Assembly: GCA_012032575.1 (NCBI GenBank)
Contig: JAAUSP010000110.1
Coordinates: 1-16,476, forward strand
Length of the DNA: 16,476 nucleotides
Reading direction: 5' to 3'
Origin: Anaerolineales bacterium
GTDB lineage: Bacteria; Chloroflexota; Anaerolineae; 4572-78; J111
Under the pieces are notes generated by a model. It saw only the letters and a program-made list of their open reading frames with translations, was not told where the DNA came from and did not search any database. This document shows, in pieces, positions 7,020 through 13,515 of this stretch. Position 1 is the stretch's first letter. Each line of letters starts with the position of its first letter. Both the position numbers and the translations under genes were made by a program.

Positions 7020-8304
7020 ATGCAGCCACATGAAAACGACCCACAAAATCCATATCTTACCTGGTTTTCTCTGCCCGAACTCTTTTTGACCTCATTCCCC
7101 GGAGTTCGGCCCGACCGGGATGAGCTAGTTCTGGATATTGACCGGGAGCAATTGGTCCGGCGGATGGAGGAGTATTTCACCGTAGAAGTTGGCTCAAAGC
7201 TAATTCCTGGGCAAACTCCGTCGGGTGTTGAGGCTCAGGGGGACCAGCTTCAGCAGAAGCGGCTGCTGAACCACCAGATTATTCGCCTCTGTTACCGCCC
7301 CTTTGATTTGCGCTGGCGGTTTGAGGGGTTAGAAACAAAACCGCTCAGTAAAAAGCAGCTCGACTATTTTCGCCAGGTCAAACCGGGCAACCTCTGGTTA
7401 GCAGCGGCCAAAAAACATCGAGGAGGCTTCGATCCCCCCTTTGTAACCTCACGCCCCGCCTCCCAGTATTTGTTAGAGAGTCGGACTTATTTTTTCCACT
7501 GCGGCTGCACCTCGAAACCAACGGCACCTTTTTTGCCCATCTCCCCAAAGAATACGGGATTCAGCCCAATCTATCCAAAAAAGCCAGGCGCTATCTGGCC
7601 GATGTGGGAGCGAATGAGGCGGTCGAAACACTCTTTTACCATCTCCTGGCCGTGTTGTATGCCCCTCAGTATCGGGCAGAAAATGGAGCAGCCTTGCGTC
7701 AGGATTGGCCGCGCCTGCCGCTGCCTGACACCCTCAAATTGCTGCAAAAATCGGCGGCGATGGGTCAAAAAATTGCCGCCCTGCTGGATACGGAAAAACT
7801 GTCCCCGGCATCACTGCCGGCCAGATTCGCCCCGACCTCAAAACTGTGGGCGTTATGAGTCGAATTGAAGACGATTCGCCCGATAAAGACGACTCGCCCG
7901 ATTTTGATAGCGAACTACCTGTTTCCGCTGACCAGAGCCAGCCGCTAGAACGTCCTTTCACCGCCGACGAGCAGGCCGCGTTTGAAAAGGGGGCAGCGGC
8001 GCTCGGCCTCAGTCTGGACCAACTGAGCGAGATTCTGGGCGAAACCACTCTGGACATTTACTTCAACAATGCCGCTTCCTGGGCCAATATTCCGCGCAAC
8101 GTATGGGAATATTCCATAGGCGGGTCGCAGGTGCTGAAGAAATGGCTGTCCTGCCGCGAAGCGTCGCTTTTGGGCCGGCCGCTCAAGTCGGAGGAAACGC
8201 ACGAGGTCACACACATCGCCCGCCGGATTATGGCCCTGCTGCTGCTGGGGCCGGCGTTGGATGCCAACTACCGGGCGGTCAAACGAACGACGCAAACGAT
8301 GTAA
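7020..8304 (+). pseudogene. Type ISP restriction-modification enzyme, C-terminal remnant with two frameshifts
   Basis: Three overlapping frames together spell the C-terminal part of a type ISP (LlaBIII-like) restriction/methylase protein, the specificity side: PYLTWFSLPELFLTSFPG, then YRPFDLRWRFEGLETKPL and GNLWLAAAKKH; FFAHLPKEYG through FYHLLAVLYAPQYRAENG and RQDWPRLPLP; then VPGITAGQIRPDLKTVG and ETTLDIYFNN, NVWEYSIGGSQVLKKWL and the closing GPALDANYRAVK. The frame changes at a T-run near 7490-7495 (six T where seven are needed) and at an A-run near 7794-7798 (five where six are needed). Corrected, it is about 428 residues. Full family members are over 1000 residues with helicase/nuclease and methylase domains, all missing here. 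A stop at 6999 and a terminator lie just before it, and there is no ribosome-binding site. The frameshifts may be sequencing errors; the 5' truncation is not explained that way. An ATGA overlap at 7855 could look like a separate 149-residue gene. Confidence 0.8.
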
Positions 8305-8403
8305 ATAACGCCTACTTTTCCGCTGGGATTTCCTTCCCCCTTGACGCCGCCGCCGATTCTGCGGATAATGGAAGTACCTGATCCAGAATTAGCGGAGCCG
8401 GTT

Positions 8404-9714
8404 ATGAACCCTACCCAACCGACAGACCCCTCAGCGGCTACAGTCAGGAGTTTACTCCAGGCTGGGATTGCGGCGGCCAAAGCCGGTCAACGCTCACAGG
8501 CCCGCGAATTGTTGTTACGGGTCATCGCCCTGGAAGAGACCAATGTAACAGCCTGGCTCTGGCTAAGCGGGCTGGTCGAGAGCAAAACCGATAAAGAAGC
8601 CTGCCTGGAAAACGTGCTGACCCTCGACCCCAATAACGAGGCGGCTCGCCAGGGTTTGCTGCTGCTGCAAAAGAACGCCGCTCCGTCTGCCTCGCCTGCC
8701 GCGCCGCCCCCGCCAACAGCCGCCGAAGTTCCACCAAAACCATCCCCTCGGCCCCAGCCTAAAAAATCAGCCCCACCCACAACAGCGCGTCCGGCTGACC
8801 CGCTCAAACCCGGCCATTTGAGGCAGCATGCCTCCATCGCCGCTTCGCTCCTTCAGTCGGATTTTGCCGCCCGTCAAAAACCGATTGACCCTGCCGAGCG
8901 CGATGCCCCGGAAGATGTGTTTGCCAATGAATATCTCTGCCCCTATTGCGCCAAACGTACCCGGCCCAACGACCAGCACTGTCCTGCCTGCCATAAAAAA
9001 TTGTGGATTCATATCCCGCGTCGGGCGACTCCTTCCAAGCTCTACTATTTTTTCATGTGGAATGTCGGCATTAATATCGCTGTCATCGTCGTAATGATGG
9101 TTCTCCTCGTGCTGCTGGGCCTGGATGATCACTCTGTGCGTAATTCGGGCCTGTTTTATGGGGTCTTGACGGCCCTGGGATTAATCGCCGCCTATTATAC
9201 CGTCATTCTGATAGGTTATTTCAAACGCTGGCGGATTCTCTATTATTTGAATGTTGTCGCCGCCGTGCTGTTGATGGCCCAGGCCGGGGCAAATGTTTTG
9301 ATCTCAAGCCTCCGCTCCAGTGGAAGTATGTTTTGTGGCGGCATTATGTTTCTGCTGGGCATTGTTTGGTTTTTTATGATTCTCAATTTGGGCGAAGATT
9401 TTGCCTATGACAAATACCGGCTGATCCTGCGAGTTGACCCCGACGTTAAAACAAGCAAAACCCTGGTTCACCGGGGCAATCACTACAGCCAGCGCGGCAT
9501 GTGGGCGTTGGCTGCCATGCACTATCGCCGGGCCGCCGGCCAATCCCCCGACGACATCAACTGCCACCTGACCCTCGCTTTGGCCTACCTGCGCCTGAAT
9601 CTATTCGATAAAACCGCCGAAGCTCTGGCCGAGGCTCGCCGTATCAGCACCATTGACCCCCTGCTGGAAAACTCACCCTGGAGTTGGAGCAAAAACGCCG
9701 AACCTGACTGGTGA
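8404..9714 (+). CDS. TPR - zinc ribbon - multi-span membrane protein, hypothetical
   Basis: A 436-residue protein of unknown function with a clear modular layout. Residues 10-90 form a TPR-like helical repeat (AGIAAAKAGQRSQARELLLRV, then LWLSGLVESKTDKEACLENV). A proline/alanine-rich linker follows at about 95-145. A zinc ribbon has C179-PY-C182 and C193-PA-C196. About four membrane helices lie between 215 and 345, and the C-terminal TPR-like hairpins (RGNHYSQRGMWALAAMHYRRA, ALAYLRLNLFDKTAEAL) end at 436. I chose ATG 8404 because GGAG sits 6 nt before it; an in-frame ATG 8368 and TTG 8341 lie upstream without such a site. It starts 99 nt after the methylase remnant, so it could share that transcript. 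The arrangement suggests a membrane scaffold that binds protein partners on both flanks of the membrane block. Confidence 0.85.
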   Translation: MNPTQPTDPSAATVRSLLQAGIAAAKAGQRSQARELLLRVIALEETNVTAWLWLSGLVESKTDKEACLENVLTLDPNNEAARQGLLLLQKNAAPSASPAAPPPPTAAEVPPKPSPRPQPKKSAPPTTARPADPLKPGHLRQHASIAASLLQSDFAARQKPIDPAERDAPEDVFANEYLCPYCAKRTRPNDQHCPACHKKLWIHIPRRATPSKLYYFFMWNVGINIAVIVVMMVLLVLLGLDDHSVRNSGLFYGVLTALGLIAAYYTVILIGYFKRWRILYYLNVVAAVLLMAQAGANVLISSLRSSGSMFCGGIMFLLGIVWFFMILNLGEDFAYDKYRLILRVDPDVKTSKTLVHRGNHYSQRGMWALAAMHYRRAAGQSPDDINCHLTLALAYLRLNLFDKTAEALAEARRISTIDPLLENSPWSWSKNAEPDW

Positions 9715-9734
9715 GGTTTCATTCCAGCCATCAG

Positions 9735-9743
9735 TGCTATAAT
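9735..9743 (+). promoter_or_regulatory. Extended -10 promoter before the hydrolase gene
   Basis: TG-C-TATAAT is a perfect extended -10 element 18 nt downstream of the previous gene's stop. Transcription would begin near 9750, about 25 nt before ATG 9775, with AGAGG as ribosome-binding site. No good -35 is seen. Confidence 0.55.
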
Positions 9744-9774
9744 CCGGCCAACAAAAGTGGTCAAGAGGTCTTTC

Positions 9775-11043
9775 ATGCCCCAATTCCGCCTGCGTTGGAT
9801 TATCGCCCTGGTCGTTTTGCTTGTGGCGGTGCTGCTGTTCTGGCTAGTCACCACCGACAGCGCCTCGGTCTGGCCGTATCGCAATACCCTGCAATATCAT
9901 GCCCTGAGCTGGTGGTGGCAGCAGACCGGCTATCCGCAGCCGGGCGAGCCGGGCGAACTGCGCGGGGTCGTGCTCGACATGCAGAGCCAGCCAATAGCAG
10001 GGGCATGGGTGTTGGTTTCCAGGTGGGACGGCACAACCTACAGCACTCGCAGCGAGGCTGACGGCGGCTATCGGATTACTAATGTGCCCACCGGACAGTA
10101 CCGGCCTGTAGCCGGTGCGCCCGGATTTGACAGCGTCGAGGCGGTCGGCTGGGTCACTATCAACCCGGAAACGACCACCACAGCCGACATCATCTTGCCC
10201 CCCGAACCGGCCCGCTCGCTCACCCCCGGCCAGAATCTGAGCTTCGCCGCGCCCAGCACCCCCGCCTGCGCCGATCCCCTCCCAGCGACCGCCAATCGCC
10301 AGCCGTTCACTTTTGACAATAATGGCAAACCCGGCCAACCGGCCCTCTACTACACCCCGCTGACCACCACCACAACCAGCCGACTGCCGGTACTGATGGT
10401 TGTCTACCCCGGCCCGGCCGCCTCCTGGGACTGCGCCAGCCTGCCGCTGGCGGCAGCGGGCTACGCGGTGGTGGCCCTCGGCCCGGCTTACAGCCTGGAT
10501 TTGGAAGCCGACATTGACGAACTGGAGCGAGTCGTCGCCTTTATCCGGGCCGGGCAGTTTCCCCGGCAGCGACGGCGCCCGGCTGGCGGTTCTGGGCGGC
10601 AGCTACAGCGGCCTGCTGGTACAGCGTTTGCTCCAGCGCAGCCCCCACTATGAGGCCGCCCTGCTGCTCGGCCCACCAACCGATTTGTTTGACATGCGCC
10701 GCCGTCTGGAAGAGCGCAGCTACATTCCGCCCTTTGACCTCGATCAAGTCCTGGTCGCACTCGGCCTGCCCGACCGGGAGCCGCTGCGCTACTGGCGCTA
10801 CTCCGGCGCGTATCATATCCTGCCCGATTTCCCCCCCTGGCAATAATGCACAGCCGCACCGACGAGGTTGTGCCCTTTCAGCAGAGCGAACTTCTGTCGG
10901 CCCATCTGACCCAGATCGGGGTGGCCCACCAAACCTATTTCTTCGACGGGGCCAGTCATTATCTTCTGGCCGACGGCGGCGACAAAGACACCCTTGAAAT
11001 CTACCGGCTGACGCTTGAATTTTTAGCCGAGCATTTGAAGTAG
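9775..11043 (+). CDS. Membrane-anchored alpha/beta hydrolase with carboxypeptidase-regulatory-like domain (two compensating frameshifts)
   Basis: Read across two indels this is one 422-residue protein. Residues 7-25 form an N-terminal membrane anchor (WIIALVVLLVAVLLFWLV). A carboxypeptidase-regulatory-like beta domain follows (GELRGVVLDMQSQPIAGAWV through ADGGYRITNVPTGQY). Then comes an alpha/beta hydrolase of the S9/dienelactone-hydrolase type: oxyanion strand LPVLMVVYPG, nucleophile elbow GGSYSG (codons 10595-10612), acid in HSRTDEVVP and histidine in GASHYLL, so a full Ser-Asp-His triad is likely. The frame moves +1 near 10560-10565 (an extra C in TTTCCCC) and returns near 10831-10837 (seven C where eight are needed). 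Conserved sequence continues on both sides of each. Because the shifts compensate and both sit in C-runs, sequencing error is more likely than decay. ATG 9775 has AGAGG 7 nt upstream; GTG 9757 is less likely. It probably acts outside the membrane on an ester or peptide. Confidence 0.8.
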
Positions 11044-11068
11044 GAAAGTTGGAAGGTTGAATGTTCGC
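11043..11068. repeat. Degenerate GTTGGAAG-type tandem repeat after the hydrolase gene
   Basis: AAAGTTGGAAGGTTGAATGTTC follows the stop codon directly and shows three degenerate 7-8 bp units like the GTTGAAG units at 645-662 and the complementary CCAACCTT units at 5801. Confidence 0.6.
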
Positions 11069-11106
11069 CATATTCACCGGCTCATGCTAAAATTCTCGAC
11101 ATAGTA

Positions 11107-11226
11107 TTGAATTTTGTGCTTAAAAGTATGGGACGCGGATTGGACGGATTCGGCGGATCAAAAATTAAAAATCAGATCGATCCGTGTCATCCGGGTCCCA
11201 TTTAGTCCATCAAGCACATAATTTGA
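11107..11226. repeat. Long imperfect inverted repeat (about 120 bp)
   Basis: The outer arms TTGAATTTTGTGCTT (11107-11121) and AAGCACATAATTTGA (11212-11226) pair at 12 of 15 positions. Inside, GGGACGCGGATTGGACGGATT (from 11130) pairs imperfectly with GATCCGTGTCATCCGGGTCCC (ending 11199). The centre is AT-rich (AAAAATTAAAAATC). The GGAT unit recurs every 8-10 bp. It looks like a dispersed non-coding palindromic or MITE-like element. No target duplication or transposase is visible. Confidence 0.7.
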
Positions 11227-11240
11227 GACTATCTCAAATT
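11220..11240. repeat. Perfect 9-bp hairpin with 3-nt loop
   Basis: AATTTGAGA and TCTCAAATT flank a CTA loop. It abuts the end of the 120-bp inverted repeat. No T-run follows, so it is at best a weak terminator for the hydrolase gene. Confidence 0.7.
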
Positions 11241-11269
11241 CTCCGTGTACCGCTTTGCATATTTAATTA

Positions 11270-11357
11270 GAACGCTGATTGACGCTGATTTCCGCAGATT
11301 TGCGCAGATTATTTAAAAGATCAGCGAAAATCAGGTAAATCTGCGTTATCTGCGTCC
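11270..11357. repeat. Imperfect palindrome of GCAGATT/GCTGATT units
   Basis: The left half holds GCTGATT, GCTGATTT, GCAGATTT and GCAGATT spaced about 10 bp apart. The right half holds the complementary series GATCAGCG, AAATCAGG, AAATCTGCG and ATCTGCG. Together they form an imperfect stem of about 40 bp closed by ATTTAAAA. From experience this type of repeat is scattered between genes in environmental Chloroflexota and Planctomycetes genomes; it codes for nothing. Confidence 0.7.
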
Positions 11358-11387
11358 GGTTTTTGGACCGCTTGTAAAAATTGCAAA

Positions 11388-11393
11388 TATAAT
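11388..11393 (+). promoter_or_regulatory. -10 box before the decarboxylase gene
   Basis: A perfect TATAAT ends 16 nt before ATG 11410, so the transcript would start near 11400 with a leader of only about 10 nt. There is no Shine-Dalgarno sequence before the ATG, which fits a nearly leaderless mRNA. TTGGAC at 11363-11368 is a possible -35 but with a long 19-nt spacer. Confidence 0.5.
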
Positions 11394-11409
11394 GGACAAA
11401 TAAACTTCA

Positions 11410-12410
11410 ATGACACTACAACAATCCAAAATTCATACAGCCACCGCCCAGGCCCACCCGAACATCGCTTTTATCAAATATTGGGGCAACCAGGATAACC
11501 GTTTGCGCCTGCCGGCCAACCCCTCGCTCTCGATGAACCTGGGTGAGTTGCGCACCGTCACCACTGTCACTTTTTCGGCAAAACTGCGCGGCGATGCCCT
11601 GAGCGTGAACGAGCAGCCGGTTGTCGGGGCGGGGTTGGAACGGGTGACAGAGGTGCTGGATTTGATCCGCCAGCAGGCCGGTCTGGATTGGTCTGCCCGG
11701 GTTGAGTCAAGCAACAATTTTCCGGCCGGGGCCGGCATCGCCTCGTCGGCGTCCGCTTTTGCCGCGTTGAGTCTGGCCGGGGCGGCGGCGGCCGGCCTGA
11801 ATTTGGATGAAGCGAGTCTTTCCCGGCTGGCCCGGCGCGGGTCCGGCTCAGCCAGCCGCTCGGTGCCGGGTGGTTTTTGCCAGTGGACCACCGGCAGCGA
11901 TGCGAGTTCGGTGGCGGTGAGCATTGCGCCGCCGGAGCATTGGGATTTGCAGGATGTGATTGTCGTGGTCAGCCAGGAGCATAAAGCTGTGGGGTCAACC
12001 GGCGGACATCACCTGGCCCCCACCAGCTCGCTCCAGGCGGCGCGGTGGCCGGGGTCAAAGCCAGGTTGAAGCTTTGCCGCGAGGCTTTGCTGGCTCGTGA
12101 TTTGGCCGCGCTGGGGCCGGTTATCGAAGAGGATGCCGTGATTATGCACGGGGTTATGATGACCAGCCACCCCCCGCTTTATTACTGGAACCCCGCCACG
12201 ATGACCATCATTCACACTGTCTTGCAGTGGCGCAGCGAGGGGATTCCGGTTTATTTTACCATTGACGCCGGCCCCAACGTTCATCTCATCTGCGAGGGTA
12301 CCCACGTCGGAACCGTCGCTGCTCGCGCCGGCCGGCTGCCGGGTGTCCAGCGGGTTATCAGCAGTGGTCCCGGTGGTCCGGCCCGTTTGATTCACACGCC
12401 TAATTCATGA
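11410..12410 (+). CDS. mvaD: Diphosphomevalonate (or phosphomevalonate) decarboxylase, one frameshift
   Basis: A GHMP-superfamily decarboxylase of the mevalonate route to isopentenyl units. Motifs: AHPNIAFIKYWGNQD with LPANPSLSMNL at the N-terminus, the ATP loop NNFPAGAGIASSAS, RRGSGSASRSVPGGF with the active-site arginine, and, in the second frame, the catalytic aspartate in TIDAGPNVHLIC. The first frame ends at 12069 with a non-family tail (WPGSKPG). The true continuation AGVKARLKLCREALLARDL lies in another frame, reached if one base is restored near 12041-12048 (GCGCGGTGG, probably a missing G). Corrected length is about 333 residues, normal for the family. YWGN replaces the YWGK of classical eukaryotic enzymes; relatives in Roseiflexus were shown to decarboxylate phosphomevalonate rather than the diphosphate, so the exact substrate is open. 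The stop overlaps the ribosome-binding region of the next gene, indicating an operon. Confidence 0.88.
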
Positions 12411-12427
12411 GAAGGACGGAGGAAACG

Positions 12428-12754
12428 ATGCAAGCTGTCCTAGCTATTATCCAGGCCCAGGATACGAACATAGCCCTGGATCGGTTGAAAATCCTAAACC
12501 TGCCCTGCCTCATGCCGATTTCTTCGGCGGGGGGATTTTTGCGGCAGGGCAATACGGCCCTGTGGATTGCCGTACAAGCGCCGCAGTTAGCCCAGGTTTT
12601 AGAGGTGCTGCGCCAGACCTGCCACCAGCGGACCACCTTCATGCCCACCTACTATCTCGAAGCGCCGCCGAATCTGACCGCTTTCCCCATCGAAGTAGAA
12701 GTCGGCGGCGCAACGGTTTTTATCTGTGATGTGGAACACTTTGAGGTATTTTAG
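12428..12754 (+). CDS. PII-like cyclic-di-AMP receptor protein (DarA/PstA family), first copy
   Basis: A 108-residue member of the cyclic-di-AMP receptor family (DUF970, DarA/PstA-like), a small trimeric PII-like fold that senses c-di-AMP. Visible are the N-terminal strand AVLAIIQAQDTN, the segment LPCLMPISSAGGFLRQGNTALWIAV, with the GGFLRxGNT signature, and the C-terminal IEVEVGGATVFICDVEHFEVF. Compared with typical members the part before GGF is altered (MPISSAGG rather than TKLASTGG). ATG 12428 is chosen because GGAGG sits 6 nt upstream; an in-frame ATG at 12407 overlaps the previous stop and lacks such a site. It lies 17 nt after mvaD and 2 nt before the second copy, so the three genes probably form one operon. 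How PII-like c-di-AMP proteins signal onward is poorly known. Confidence 0.88.
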   Translation: MQAVLAIIQAQDTNIALDRLKILNLPCLMPISSAGGFLRQGNTALWIAVQAPQLAQVLEVLRQTCHQRTTFMPTYYLEAPPNLTAFPIEVEVGGATVFICDVEHFEVF

Positions 12755-12756
12755 CC

Positions 12757-13026
12757 ATGTTCAAACTAATTATTGCCATTATCCGCGACAGCGACGCCAA
12801 TGCCGTCAGCAGTGCTCTGATTGAGCAAGACTTTCGGGCCACCCGCATTGCCAGTACCGGCGCATTTTTCCGGCAGGGCAACACGACGCTGATTATCGGC
12901 GTCGAGACCGAACAAGTAGACGCCGCCATTGCCGTAATCAAAGCTGCCTGCGGCCCCGCCCCTACCGATGGCAGCCATCGGGCCACTTTGTTTGTATTGA
13001 ACGCCTCTCGTTTTGAGCAGATTTGA
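12757..13026 (+). CDS. PII-like cyclic-di-AMP receptor protein, second, short copy
   Basis: An 89-residue paralogue of the preceding gene: FKLIIAIIRDSDANAV, FRATRIASTGAFFRQGNT and a C-terminal ATLFVLNASRFEQI. The first half matches the canonical family better than its neighbour does (ASTG-FFRQGNTTLIIGV). The stretch between the two, which in the first copy holds PTYYLEAPPNLTAFPIEVEVGG, is reduced to GPAPTDGSHR. The loop and strand that carry PIEVEVGG in the family are therefore missing. It starts 2 nt after the stop of the first copy with no own ribosome-binding site, so translation is likely coupled. The two products could form a mixed trimer or divide sensing and signalling; this is inference. 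A terminator follows at 13047. Confidence 0.85.
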   Translation: MFKLIIAIIRDSDANAVSSALIEQDFRATRIASTGAFFRQGNTTLIIGVETEQVDAAIAVIKAACGPAPTDGSHRATLFVLNASRFEQI

Positions 13027-13046
13027 AAGCCCCTATTCATCATAAG

Positions 13047-13079
13047 AAAAGCCTTCTCTGAGCGCGAGAGAAGGCTTTT
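13047..13079 (+). terminator. Intrinsic terminator ending the mvaD operon
   Basis: A perfect 13-bp stem, AAAAGCCTTCTCT (13047-13059) with AGAGAAGGCTTTT (13067-13079), and a 7-nt loop, 20 nt after the second receptor gene. The stem ends in A and T runs on both sides, so it could work in both directions; the T-run is short (four). Confidence 0.85.
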
Positions 13080-13080
13080 A

Positions 13081-13515
13081 GCAGAGTCCAGCCGACCTTC
13101 CATCTCGCTTTTGCTTAAGTCAAGCAGGCAATCACCCAGAGTTACAACCCCGGCCATCCGGGGGAGTTAAACTTAGTTCTGTATTCCCCGTTTGTATTTC
13201 AAAACATTAATACAATCTTTACCTTTCCTTTATAAATTACAACTTTTCACGTGCCGATACTAATTATCATGCCTGTTGACCGAGAGCGCAGAATCTTTAC
13301 GCTGCAACTGTTTCTGATGATGAATGACATTACTCCCCAGCCAACAATGGCAATAAGAGCACCGGCTTCAATAAGTTATGATTATGAGGCGGAAGTTTAC
13401 TAACCTGTGCCGGCCGTTTATGGCAATGGCAACGGTAAACATTAGTACCTGCTTAATTCTATAAAATTCACCCGATCTACGGGTTAAGAATAGAGACAGA
13501 AAAGAAAGGTTTACT
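13081..13515. other. AT-rich upstream region of the chemotaxis gene, no gene seen
   Basis: About 435 bp with no credible ORF. A TATAAA near 13461 (in ATTCTATAAAATTC) may be the -10 for the chemotaxis gene but lacks a clear -35. A small stem CCGTT/AACGG lies near 13419-13436. I looked for a c-di-GMP or other riboswitch core here and saw none. The ribosome-binding site AAAGG sits 7 nt before ATG 13516. Confidence 0.5.

Noticed and set aside
7855..8304. Separate 149-residue gene starting at the ATGA overlap
   Set aside because: Reading the same frame upstream of the ATG continues to give family sequence (VPGITAGQIRPDLKTVG), so it is the same type ISP protein after a one-base A-run deletion.
11270..11357. 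CRISPR-like appearance of regularly spaced GCAGATT units
   Set aside because: Units are too short, spaced only about 10 bp apart and arranged as a palindrome; no repeats of CRISPR length and no cas genes.
13240..13500. Possible riboswitch upstream of the chemotaxis gene
   Set aside because: No c-di-GMP-I/II, c-di-AMP or other conserved core could be found; only a small 5-bp stem.
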